In this document: piece after piece, positions 12,310 through 22,809 of the stretch
Numbering within the stretch: position 1 is the first letter of the stretch
How the letters are laid out: the number at the start of each line of letters is the position of its first letter
From: Epiperipatus broadwayi
Lineage: Eukaryota; Onychophora; Udeonychophora; Euonychophora; Peripatidae
Assembly: GCA_028023455.1 (NCBI GenBank)
Contig: JAQFVV010006200.1
Span: 4,060,860-4,124,859 of the forward strand
Length of the DNA stretch: 64,000 nt
Direction of reading: 5' to 3'
Notes under the pieces: model-generated
What the model was told of the DNA's origin: nothing
The model's input: only the letters and a program-made list of their open reading frames with translations
Databases searched by the model: none
Translations under genes and position numbers: made by a program

Positions 12310-12770
12310 ATGAATATCAGTAATGTTTCATGTTATAGTGTTTCTCAGATTCTCTAGGAATATTAAAATTAGATATTGAAAAAAAAAAAATAGAAAAAGT
12401 GCTGAAGATTTTGAGTTGTGTACTAATGAAGCCTTTGAAAATTTTATGAGTGATAAGAAAAATAAACAAAGACTTGATTAGATTAGATTCCTACTTTGGC
12501 TTAAAGCACAAATGATCTTTTGAAATTGTTTGATTTTGGTCATATCATTAAATGATGCAAGTCATTAGAAAAAGATGTATAACATTCGTAAAGGCTGGTA
12601 TTTAAAGAAAAAAAAAGAATTAGTAACTTCTTCCTTATACATTTTTTTGTTTCTATCAATATTTCAGAAAATTATTCTATGCAATGTAATAAAGTTACAT
12701 TAGTTTTATCACTTAAAAATCTATTTAAATATTGTAAGTGTTAATAAGTAAATTAATATACGACTGTTAA
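12310..12770. other. AT-rich spacer
   Basis: No coding or structural signal is seen apart from short homopolymer A runs. Confidence 0.4.
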
Positions 12771-12773
12771 TGA

Positions 12774-12919
12774 ATCCACAGAAAAGATAGTTTTTAAATA
12801 TTCAGCTTTGTTATTGCCTAGCATGCTTTAGATATAAAATGAATATGATATACATGTTATATCAAAGGATGCTAGGCAGTAATGAAGCTGAATATGTTGC
12901 AACTATCTTTTCTGTGGAT
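12774..12919. mobile_element. Short foldback (about 146 bp)
   Basis: The left end ATCCACAGAAAAGATAGTT is mirrored by AACTATCTTTTCTGTGGAT at the right. The arms also share ATATTCAGCTT and TGCCTAGCAT. The arms are about 65 bp with few mismatches around a 15-bp centre. No coding capacity and no convincing target duplication. Confidence 0.6.
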
Positions 12920-12929
12920 GTTTTTATTA

Positions 12930-15900
12930 GCAGTTGAGTATTACATTAGCTCAGAAAAGAAGGAAATTATTTATAGTTGAATAATGAGTAAATTAATGAA
13001 AAACCATTCTTGGCTTTTTTTCTCTTTACTTAAAATGTTTTATTTGAAGCATTTTTTCTGTCGATTTTATGACATGTAAATGGTTTTCGTAAGATTTTCC
13101 TACAAATATGGGCCACTCTTTCAACACAATAATACATCTGCCAATGTGTAGATTGAAAAAGCCAATAGATAAGAGCATGCTAAAAAATGATATTCATATG
13201 ATAGCTAGGAATTGACAGATTTAATAATAATAATAATAATATTTATTAACAAATGGTATATGTGCTAATATTTTTGTTTTGTTTAAATTCTTCCTTTGAC
13301 TTTAAGGGTGGAAGTGGGAGCAGAAATTTGACGTTTTATTTCAGTAACAGTTACAATTTACTCGGGCTCTCTTGCCAAAAGATTATAGTACTCTGTCAAG
13401 TGGATTGTTAAGTATTTAAAAGATAAGTTAATATTCTCCCACTATTTGACATATATATGCATATAAGTATGGTTTTTTTTTTAAAATGTATATTAAAATA
13501 TTTTTAAAAACGTGTTATGAAATGTTTTTCATAAAATCTTTTTATTTAAGTAAAAAAAAAAGACAAAAGCAAAGAATGTTTTTTTAAATCAGTAGTTGTA
13601 AACATTAATGTAGATTTTTAATTTGGTAAAAAAATTTTTATTACAATGCATATAATGATTTTATAAATAATTACAGAATCGAGTGATTATTGAGGGAATT
13701 GATGAACTAATTAATATGAGTGCGTAAATTTAAATAAGTGTACATATGTAACCCAATAAAAGATTAACTTCCAAAAGCTGTACCGCTAATTAATCTGCTG
13801 TTATTTGATTACACATATTTTTGACACACTGTTTATTAAAATATTTATGAGTGTGTGAATATATAAAAGTATAGGCGCGCGTGTAAAAAGATAAAGGCAC
13901 TACAAATAAGAATAAAAATATTTATAAAACATATATATAAACAAAAATATAAAAAAATATTATGGCCTTTTTAAATTTTATTTAGTTTGAATTTTAACGG
14001 TCTTTTCATTGAGAGTTTGAAAAGAATTTGTTAATTTATTATTTTTTTTTTTAGTTTTTTTACTGACTTATAATTAAGAAGTTTTAATAATATGATTAAT
14101 CTGGCACTTTATAGTTTGACAAGTTTTATGAGTCTGGACAAAACCTATCATTTTACAAACTACTAATCTTTATTATTTTTACAAGAATTATGATATACTT
14201 AAATACATTTTTTATTTTGTTTAAAATTCCTATACATTAAAAAATAATAAACACAGGAAAATAAATAAAATAAAATCCATCTCAATATTTTAACCCCCCC
14301 CCCCCAATTTAAAAACGTAAGAAATTTCCTCATGTTTTTTGAAAACGTACGAAACCGCATATTAAAACGGTATCACACCATGATTTTTATCATTATACCA
14401 CAAGACATGATAGTATTTGTATATATATTTATAGATAATGTTTTAAACGTCCCATAGCTACATTACTTTTAATCATACTCCCCCTTTAAATAAATAAAAG
14501 TTTGAACTTTGCAGCCTATTATATATATTTGATGACAGTTGTGAATACTATATAAATTGCGAAACTATATAATGATTTAATTGAAGTTACAAAAGTAACT
14601 TAAAAAAATAAAGATAATGATGATATTGCATTATATACATAAAAGGTTGAACAAAATATAAATAAATTTACTTATATGTTATGTTCTAATTATTTATTAA
14701 GCTCAAGACCACTACCGTTCTTATCTTTATAAAGTTCCTATCTTGTATCCAGGTTTGAGAATTCCCTCTGTAGTCAAAAAAAAAAAAAACTACATTGTTT
14801 GGCTATTATAAATGTTTTAAGCACCTGTGGAAATGGTTAAAGCCTTTCTCTTTATAATTATAAGTTATGTAAAGATATGTGTTCCCAGAAATGTATATGT
14901 AGACTAAACATACAATATGAAAATTTCCACTGCTAAAAATTGAAAAGATGGTTATGTAAGCAACTTTTGGAATTATTCAAACCTGCAACTTGAAATAATT
15001 TTCATATTTAATATTTGCATAATCAATTCAGATTGTTTGCAAAGATCATACAGTTGAAATTACACCTTTCATTACAGTAAATAAAGAAGGGGTCTTCCCA
15101 AATATACACTGCCTGATCTTAATGGTAAATTTGGTCAATTAAAAATGTAATAGCCAAAGAGATATGCTTAAAGACATTTAACTAACACTTAACATAATAA
15201 TTTACAACTCAAATTTATTTTATAAAATTCAGTTTATCTAATTATCATAATAATAAGAAACTAAACCATTGACATTCAATTAATAAATGTTTAGTAATTG
15301 TGCAAAATTAAAATATTGAAAATTGAGATTTGAAAAACCAACATCTATCCATGGAAAACCCAAGCAATGGAAAACATGATAAAAATATCAGAAATATTTT
15401 TGAAAAATATCCTATACAGATGGCCATATTATCTTCTAAGATTTGGATGGTATATTTTGTTCAATAACATTTCAAAAAAGATATTTCAGAGATTTCAGAT
15501 AATAAACATTGGATTTCAATGAGAATTTAATCAAACCAGAATTTAAGCAACCAGTCATCTAGTATTTGCTATATGTAATGAAACTGATGGGGGGGAAATG
15601 ATATCATCAATGTTCAAGTTAGCTTATTCTAATAGTTAACCCTAATTTAAAAGCCTTACCCATAACCCTACAAAAATAAGAAAGCAAGCTACTATTATAG
15701 AAGAGTGGTTTTCAGTTCTATTGAAACAATGATAAATCACATTGTGCTCATAGTTTTCTTAAAATGATTAATATAAGCTATCTATCATGCATCATCTCAT
15801 TACTTTCCAGTCATGTAATGTCTAAAAGAAAAATATAATTTGCTAAAATTTATTATGGGATCTTAAATTGTAGCCTGTTATTTGCTGCAACAAAAAATAT

Positions 15901-16940
15901 GTTAACAATGTTCGAAATGAATCTGATTTTGCTGCAGTCTGTATATCTGCTTATCAAGACAAAAAATGCTAACAAGTTAACTTTGTAATGGTCATATTTT
16001 TACACTCATGCAACAAAATCCAGAGTCTTGTCAAATTCTCTAAAATTGATATAGATGAGAGGTTGAGACCTCGAATCAGATCGCACCTCAGCTCCTCCAC
16101 CAACACTCCATGACTTACTACCCCATGAATGACATATATGAGGCTACACCTGGAGTTTCTTAATTCACATACTGGCAGTAGCAAAGGGTAAAACATGAGA
16201 CTCCGGGATGAATTAACTCTTATAGCTATGACTTCATTAAACACACACATCTATGGCTTATGAGATATTTAATAATTTGATAATCAAGCCCAGAATGACA
16301 ATGCATAGTGATATAATTTACTTAAATATTAACTAAAATTAATATGATTCGAATGGATTGAAACGCTATGAAAAAATACATTAAACAATATTATATTTTA
16401 TATCTTTTAATAAAACCAATCAATTATTAAGACAACTATCCCTCTGTGCATTGAAATTCATCACAGGTGTTACAATTAGATGAGTAAGTGAGTTACAGAA
16501 TCTCATCTTATGCGTGGGACAATTAAATCGGAACTTATTCCCTTAACAACTTTATTACATTATAATCTACAGATTATCTTATGCCTAATTCATGCTATGA
16601 GATATATGCTATGAGATGCCTATAAGGTTTGCAAACAGTTAACTTGCAAGAGAGACAATTAATAATTATAATTACTCTAGGTACCTCGAAGTTAGCCTAA
16701 ATTAGTTCTCTATACAGATTATTATTACATAACTAAATTTTGCATTCAAATCAAAGTTGCATTTATTAATAGTAATGGCAGAATGAACTGGGATCTGTTA
16801 TAACAAAGTTTCTGATACTATGGTGCTATATTAACCCCAATAAAATGGCACCTCAAATGCATGTTTTCTCATGGGATCTATCAACTCAATATTCGTGGAC
16901 TATATGACTTGCTATAAGAAGAGAACATCTCATTCTGGAG
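12930..16940. other. AT-rich spacer with repeat scraps
   Basis: No supported gene. It holds a 12-base poly-C run (14294-14305). A piece at about 14700-14875 is related to the palindrome at 40.4-41.4 kb, sharing TCTTATCTTTATAAAGT, TAGTCAAA..ACTACATTGTTTGG and GGTTAAAGCC. A 93-codon minus-strand frame at 15969-16250 lacks any family signature. Confidence 0.4.
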
Positions 16941-16949
16941 GTCTCATTA

Positions 16950-17189
16950 GCTTAAAACATGGACAATCTGGACCCTCGTGTTCCAGTTCTAAGAAAAGCT
17001 ATCAGAAAACAAATATGAAATGGCCTTATACCAAATCCCCATTAACAACTACATATATGTATATAGCAAGCTTGAAACATGAACAATATGGACCCTTGTG
17101 TTCCAGTTCTAAGGAAATCTATCAGCAAACAAATATGGAATGGCCTTATACCAAATCCCCATAAACAAATACATATATGTATATAGCAA
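16950..17189. repeat. Two-copy tandem duplication, 120-bp unit
   Basis: Unit 1 is 16950-17069 and unit 2 is 17070-17189. Both contain CTTRAAACATGRACAATMTG, TGTTCCAGTTCTAAG and TGGCCTTATACCAAATCCCC, and end ATATATGTATATAGCAAG. The period is divisible by three, so a plus-strand frame runs through both as a repeated 40-residue peptide (WPYTKSP in each). I regard that frame as incidental. The surrounding 16.4-18.3 kb is somewhat less AT-rich than average. Confidence 0.7.
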
Positions 17190-17199
17190 GATGCATATG

Positions 17200-18585
17200 C
17201 ATGTGTGTGCTTTATAAGTAACACATTCACCATGCTACTGATCATCGAGCATTATTAAATCTAAAATGCCCTAAATCTATAGCTTCTTTCCACTAAACTA
17301 TTGCATACCAGTTCATAAGTTAGCATATTTGAACATGCTAAAGAAAGGGGTTAATTAAGTGATCTAGCTTCTAATTAATCTTTATAATTCATACTATAAA
17401 TTCTAGGGGGAAATAAAGCATAATAAGGACTTATGTATTTAGTTTAAATATGCCTTAGAATATCGCTCTTGCATTAATTAACTAAATATTTTATTAGTGC
17501 AAGCAAACCTGCTTTTACTCAGATAATACATATTAGCTATTAAATGTACATATAATAGGTTTCAGATTGCATGTGTGTGGGCTTTAACGTCTATAAATTA
17601 TCAATAGAGAGCCTCCTATCATCTCTCTCAAACCCCCCCTCTACAGGATCTGAGTACCAATCTCCCCTCTGAATAAATCATAGCATAAATACATAACAAA
17701 TATAATAAATTATAATAAGGCATAACCGTAGATAGAAAGATATTTAGAGTATAATTTAAATTTAACAAGAGTTGCATTATTAAGTTCTTTTACTTTAAAA
17801 GAGTTATGCAAGTTTTACAAAGTAGTTATTCATACATTATTTTAGGAAATTAGATACAATTTAGCTTAATGACAGAATTTATTCCATAGAGAAAGTTTAA
17901 ATAATCAGTTTGTGCACATTTATACATAGCTAGCTTAGAATTATTTAAGAAATTAATAATGAGAGTTTATTACAGAGCTCTGCGGATTATTTTACAAATA
18001 TTTTCTGCTAAGGTGTCTTCTTTCCACAGTTTGAGGGACTTCTCTGCTAGGCTGGTCTGTTCATCTTTACTTTCTGGGCAGGCTGCTGGTTCAAACTTCT
18101 CCCATCACTGATGACTCATCTTCTGCAAAGGGCAGACAACAACAGATCACCATTTTAGCCTTGGCTTTTCATTGCAAAAGTGGGCATATCTCCTGACAGC
18201 ATCACAGGTTAAAATTATCTATTGTCCAACCTAATTTAATTACAATCAGGGTTTTTTATAAGAACACTTTCCCCCTCTGCAAATGTCTCATGATTTGTTT
18301 ACAAGTTGAAACACATTTTTAATCTTTATTTTACATGTGTGCTATAAGCTTTACAAACAAAACCATTATTCTGTAATTTAGAAAACAAGTAATTGAGAAA
18401 AATAGTGTCAGTTATCTAGCTTTCTCTTTGTCACAAAAATAAATTTAATATCTTTTAAGTCTACTCTTGTTTTTACAGATTTTACAAACCCAGGTGGTCA
18501 GCTAATTTCCACAAAATAAAATTATTTTACAAAAACAGATTTTAACATGGTAAATATTCTATTTTAAGTTAATAAACATCACATG
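17200..18585. other. Spacer of slightly higher GC, no gene recognised
   Basis: A stretch around 17960-18260 is less AT-rich than its surroundings, and C-rich runs occur near 17630-17670. I see no ORF, splice pattern or family signature that I can name. It may be an old unclassified repeat. Confidence 0.35.
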
Positions 18586-18589
18586 ATCA

Positions 18590-18710
18590 CCATTTCTTAT
18601 GCTTGCTTAAAACTGTTATTAAACAGGCAACTCTGGCATCCATTGATTACTCTAGCTTGCAGTGAGTGGCAATATGTATAGTGAGTTTTGCCTGTTTAAT
18701 AAACATTTTA
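18590..18710. repeat. Short foldback of family K
   Basis: It begins TTCTTATGCTTGC, then AACTGTTATTAAACAGGCAA. It then switches to the opposite orientation (CATCCATTGATTACTCTAGC, GTGAGTTTTGCCTGTTTAAT), giving an inverted repeat of about 20 bp at the ends. Same family as 38.80-39.33 kb. Confidence 0.55.
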
Positions 18711-19637
18711 TTATATATGTGAGTCGGTCAACTTGGAAACTATAATTTTTAGGCAAAGAGATAATTAGTGTAAGAGATTTATCATCTTTAAGAAATAAAT
18801 AAAACTTAAAAGAAATAACAAAGTTTGAGATCTATAACTTTGCAAGCTTCTTTCATATATAAGTATGTGTGAGAATTCACATATCAGGTAATGTTTAGCT
18901 TTATTACCTTAAACTTTAGAATTATGTTTGACTTATTTATAGAAATTATTTACATTATTTGCAAGACCCACTTATAAGATGTACGCACATACTTTACTAT
19001 ATACCTTTTATTAAGTTAGTTGGTTAATATCTGAAATACGCCTTTAAAAAATATACGCACATACACGCACATACGTATTATTATATATACCCTTTTATTA
19101 AGCTCTTTTAATTAATATACGCCAACTTGGGGGTTTAAATTAGAAAAAATGTACTACTATGGAACATAGTAGGTGAAACGATATGAATGATAAAGAATAC
19201 CGTTTCAACCTGAAGTAATACTAATGAATAATTCACACAAATTTAGAGAGAACCTATATAAAAAGTCCCCAATATGTGCACAGTCTGTATTAATAAATCA
19301 TACTGGTAAAATTTAATTGTCAATTTAAAAAAGCTAGACTTGAAATATAGACAATTTTTGAATTTATGAGATATTTATTCTTTTCTCAATAGAATGTAGT
19401 TTTTTTTTTTTTACTTTGTTTTGAAATTTTGAAGATAGATCAAGATTTTGTACATGAAGATGAAATTTAACATTTTCTCTTTGTGCTAATATTTTTTGAT
19501 CTTTTCTTTTTTTTTTGTATGCTAGCATATAAGTTGTAAAATGGATAAATCAGAAATGCTAATCACATACTGCCAAGTCTATAAGCAATAGTTATTCCAC
19601 AAATAAGAATAAATAATATTAAAGTAAAATATATATT
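18711..19637. other. AT-rich spacer
   Basis: No gene. Two similar stretches near 18990-19100 share ACGCACATAC and TACCTTTTATTAAG-type sequence, an imperfect local duplication. Confidence 0.35.
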
Positions 19638-19780
19638 AGAGGCAAAACTACAGTAGTGTTACCCAGTGCCAGCCTGAGTAATAAATGGTGCAAGAAGGTT
19701 TTGCATAAAATTCTACCTAGTGCATCTACTTATCCAATATCTCCAGACTACTTTCTATCTTTGGATTTGAGAACACTAGA
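19638..19780 (+). repeat. Fragment of dispersed family K
   Basis: Contains GGCAAAACTACAGTAGTGTT, CCTGAGTAATAAATGG, TTTTGCATAAAATTC and CTCCAGACTACTTTCT, collinear with 38.32-38.45 kb. Confidence 0.5.
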
Positions 19781-19967
19781 ATATATATACATAATGTGAA
19801 TTCAAACCCTTAATTTACACATTTACAACTATGAGATACTTATATCTGTTTCTTTATTTTACTTGTATTAATATATATGTTATTAATTTGGTAATCCAAT
19901 CTATTTTCATTTTATTTTTATTCTCCTATATACTTATTTCCCTCCATGATTAATTAGTTAACTTCTT

Positions 19968-20059
19968 TTTTTTTCATATGTCAAATGCATTGCCGGGAAG
20001 CGAACCCAGACTTGCTGCTTGGAAGGCAGCTATGCTAATCGCTAGGTCACCAATGCTTG
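19968..20059 (-). mobile_element. Tiny tRNA-only SINE, copy 1 (Gly-UCC type)
   Basis: The minus strand has a 70-nt tRNA-like body (20056-19987) with a D-arm/A-box, anticodon loop CTTCCAA (UCC, Gly) and B box GGGTTCGCTTC. A 5' leader GTCAA precedes it; a trailer with TTGAC follows, then an A-rich tail. The leader can pair with the trailer and extend the acceptor stem. A 7-bp direct repeat ACTTCTT flanks the insertion (19961-19967 and 20060-20066). A genuine tRNA gene would not have target duplications and a poly-A tail. Confidence 0.75.
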
Positions 20060-20069
20060 ACTTCTTCAC

Positions 20070-21420
20070 AGAAAATTAAATACACTGTGCATAAATAAGA
20101 TGGCATTAATTTTGTAAATGGAATAACATTCAATTGAAAATTAATTTGTAATCAAATTAAACTGTTTTCTATAATAATTAAAAGTGTTTAAATATGTTTA
20201 AAAATGAATTAATTTATTAAATTATTAATTCATATTAAAAAAACCTTACATTCTATAAAAGTCAGCTGTTAAATAACTGATAATTGACCTCAATAAATAA
20301 TTATTATTAAAATAACATAATAAAAACTGGAACAGGTGGTGCCTGCCACACCAGTTGCCAACTGGAAATAATAATGAAAAAGATAAGAGAAGTTAGAATG
20401 TGTAATCATAAGAAGTAGGAAGCAATGAAAGAAAAGAGTTAATGAAAATGTATTAAAGATTAGGATCAATTCTGTATGTTAGCTCTTTTTCTGAATGTTG
20501 AGTTTAGCACTATATTTTTTTCCAGTATCAGATAGGAATAGAAAGATATCTTTATCAGATTATATAATTTATCTTTTATTTAGAATTAGATTATGCATCT
20601 GAAAAGACTACTAAAATTTTGCAAAATTTATTGAAATAATTTTAAATAGTACAGCATTTGATTTATCATCATTGATAACTTTGAAGTTTATTATATATAT
20701 ATATATCTGTAAGCTACCATTTGACTATTCAGCATATTGTTTTATTGCTCAACTTAAAGCATGCTACTGAGTATCATAAGATATCATTTATTTGATTTGC
20801 TGATTTGCCTTCATATTCAATAAGATACTAATATACCAATAGATAGAGGAAGAAATAAACCTTCAATCACCTGCATGAGACCAAAGTTTTATTTCCCTTC
20901 CCTATTTATTAGGTAAGTAGTGAGGAGTTTAAAAATAGACTATTTATTATAGTAAATTCAATATCCCAATAAAAATAAATATTAAACCAATCTTATTAGA
21001 TTACTTCAACTGTGATCTTTCCATCACACTCTTTTTTCTCTCTCTTCAACTTTTGCTTCTTTTGTCCTCTCTTTTTTTAACTAATTTTATCTTTTATAAT
21101 ATTTACTGGTTATACTCATTTCCTCTCTATATATTAATTTAAAATCAATTTAACTTAAAAATGTCACTAATAATATTTTACATATTGCCCAATGTACAAG
21201 CCATTCGAGGCATGATGTAAAATGTAGCAATGACTTCTATTATTTGTTTGTTTGATTTTTTGTTTTCTTACTCTTTTACTTTAGAGATATATATTTTTAA
21301 AATCAAATTAGATTAAACTCGTAAAAAAAAAGATTCTATATATAAACTAACTCAATCTCTGATTATACCTTATATATATTAATTATAAATTAATTTGATC
21401 TTTTCTTGTGTGTGTATATA
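20070..21420. other. AT-rich spacer
   Basis: No gene recognised. There is a short (TA)n tract near 20692-20706. Confidence 0.4.
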
Positions 21421-21422
21421 TA

Positions 21423-21534
21423 TATATAAAATTCATATTTTGCGGGTTCATCCGTGTTAAAAACTTTTAATACCAATACACTGACGTTTCGACTTGGTCA
21501 CACGGATGAACCCGCAAAATATGAATTTTATATA
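21423..21534. repeat. Perfect 35-bp inverted repeat with 42-nt loop
   Basis: 21423-21457 and 21500-21534 are exact reverse complements (core TTTTGCGGGTTCATCCGTGT). The loop contains CTGACGTTTCGACTTGGT. This would form a very stable cruciform or RNA hairpin. No terminator or gene context is visible. Confidence 0.75.
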
Positions 21535-21689
21535 TTTAACCCGTGCAAATCTTCGTTTTAACATATATATATATATATATATATTCAATTCTTCTTCTAC
21601 AAACAGGTTCCCTGAGAATCTATTAACTTTATAAATAAAATAAATAACCTCAGCACTACTATACATTGTTTTCAAGTCATATGAATAAA

Positions 21690-21850
21690 GGTATAATAAT
21701 AAAAAAAAGCAAATGTCTTCAAGATGCATTTCATGTTGAATTAGCACTCATCAGTTAGCTTAGGTCACCATCTCTCATATATATCTTTATTATGTGTACA
21801 GTATTTATCAATACTTCACCCACAACTTTGACACCAACCAACAAGAGGAG
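21690..21850 (-). mobile_element. PLE-type terminal-repeat fragment with degenerate hammerhead
   Basis: The minus strand keeps the intact core CTGATGAGTGCTAATTC and GAAATGCAT (about 21725-21775). Stem II is weakened (GTGCT against AACAT) and the stem I 3' strand is changed. Related to the units at 11.3, 22.0, 37.2 and 54.9 kb. Confidence 0.55.
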
Positions 21851-22055
21851 TTGGTGTCAAAATTGTGGATAAAATAAATTTGATACTTGTATTTTAAAAT
21901 GCAACAATTTACTAACTTATGCTATTGTTATGCTTTTTAAAATTTAATTTTAATATTTAAATTAAATGTTATAAAATTTAATTTATAGAGGGTTTGAACT
22001 CATCTATCCATGCTAGCTCATACTGCTGACTCACATGATCACACACATGTTGAAA

Positions 22056-22116
22056 AGATAAACAATCATCAATTCATACTACACCAGCACTCATCAGTTG
22101 ATCCAGATTATTATCT
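22056..22116 (-). ncRNA. Degenerate hammerhead motif (copy 5)
   Basis: The minus strand has CTGATGA and GTGCTGGTGTAGTAT. After that the sequence reads GAATTGATG in place of GAAATACATATA, so stem III and the cleavage site are lost. Confidence 0.5.
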
Positions 22117-22165
22117 CCACACATATATACAATCAATGCTCAGCCTATATTGTATATATGTGTAG

Positions 22166-22236
22166 AGATTTTAATCTGGACCAACTGATGAGTGCTGGTA
22201 TAGCACAAAATACAGATATTGGTGATTGTTTATTTT
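22166..22236 (+). ncRNA. Hammerhead ribozyme motif (copy 6, one core change)
   Basis: Plus strand: AATCTGGACCAA, CTGATGA, stem II GTGCT/AGCAC with loop GGTAT, then AAAA (expected GAAA, a CpG-type loss), TACAGATA and TTGGTGATT. Stem I pairs ACCAA with TTGGT and, after a bulge, AATC with GATT. Only the one G of GAAA is missing from an otherwise complete fold. Confidence 0.65.
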
Positions 22237-22586
22237 TTCAACGTATGGGTGATCAAGTGTGTCTGCGGTATGACATAGTGTAGATAGCTGAGGGTTGTGT
22301 GAAAGTCTGAGTTCACCCACCCCCCTATATATTACATATTAGAGTGCAGGTATGAAAAAAACCTGTACTATAGGAAAATTTATATATTAAAATTTAATTT
22401 AATAAATTAATACTATTCTATTGTGAATAAGAATTTTTAATTACATTTTAAAATTGTAACTTAAAATTTCATTCAATAATTTTTAAAATATTTAAATAAT
22501 GTTTTAAATTGGTGAAAAAACATTTGCATATTTTATTTAATTTTATATATCACCTTACTAAATTTTTCAAGCATTAAAGCAATTTA

Positions 22587-22806
<220 letters not shown>

Positions 22807-22809
22807 TTA

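Larger units (their letters stand above)
22010..22322. mobile_element. Inverted pair of PLE-type terminal repeats
   Basis: A minus-oriented unit (about 22010-22147) and a plus-oriented unit (about 22148-22322) are joined head-to-head near 22147. Each carries TATATATGTGT, AATCTGGA-CAACTGATGAG and a TTTATYTTTTC stretch. The outer ends carry GATCACACACATGTTG-like and GTGAAAGTCTGAGTTC sequence shared with the unit at 54.9 kb. Confidence 0.65.

Noticed and set aside
15969-16250. 93-codon minus-strand frame
   Set aside because: No recognisable motif, homologue pattern or splice context. Length is within chance for a stretch of slightly higher GC.
17240-18260. Possible unannotated host gene in the GC-richer stretch
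   Set aside because: No open frame above about 60 codons, no splice-site series and no motif could be recognised.
19968-20059. Functional tRNA-Gly(UCC) gene
   Set aside because: The A-rich tail and flanking 7-bp duplication indicate retroposition. No Pol III T-run terminator follows the body.
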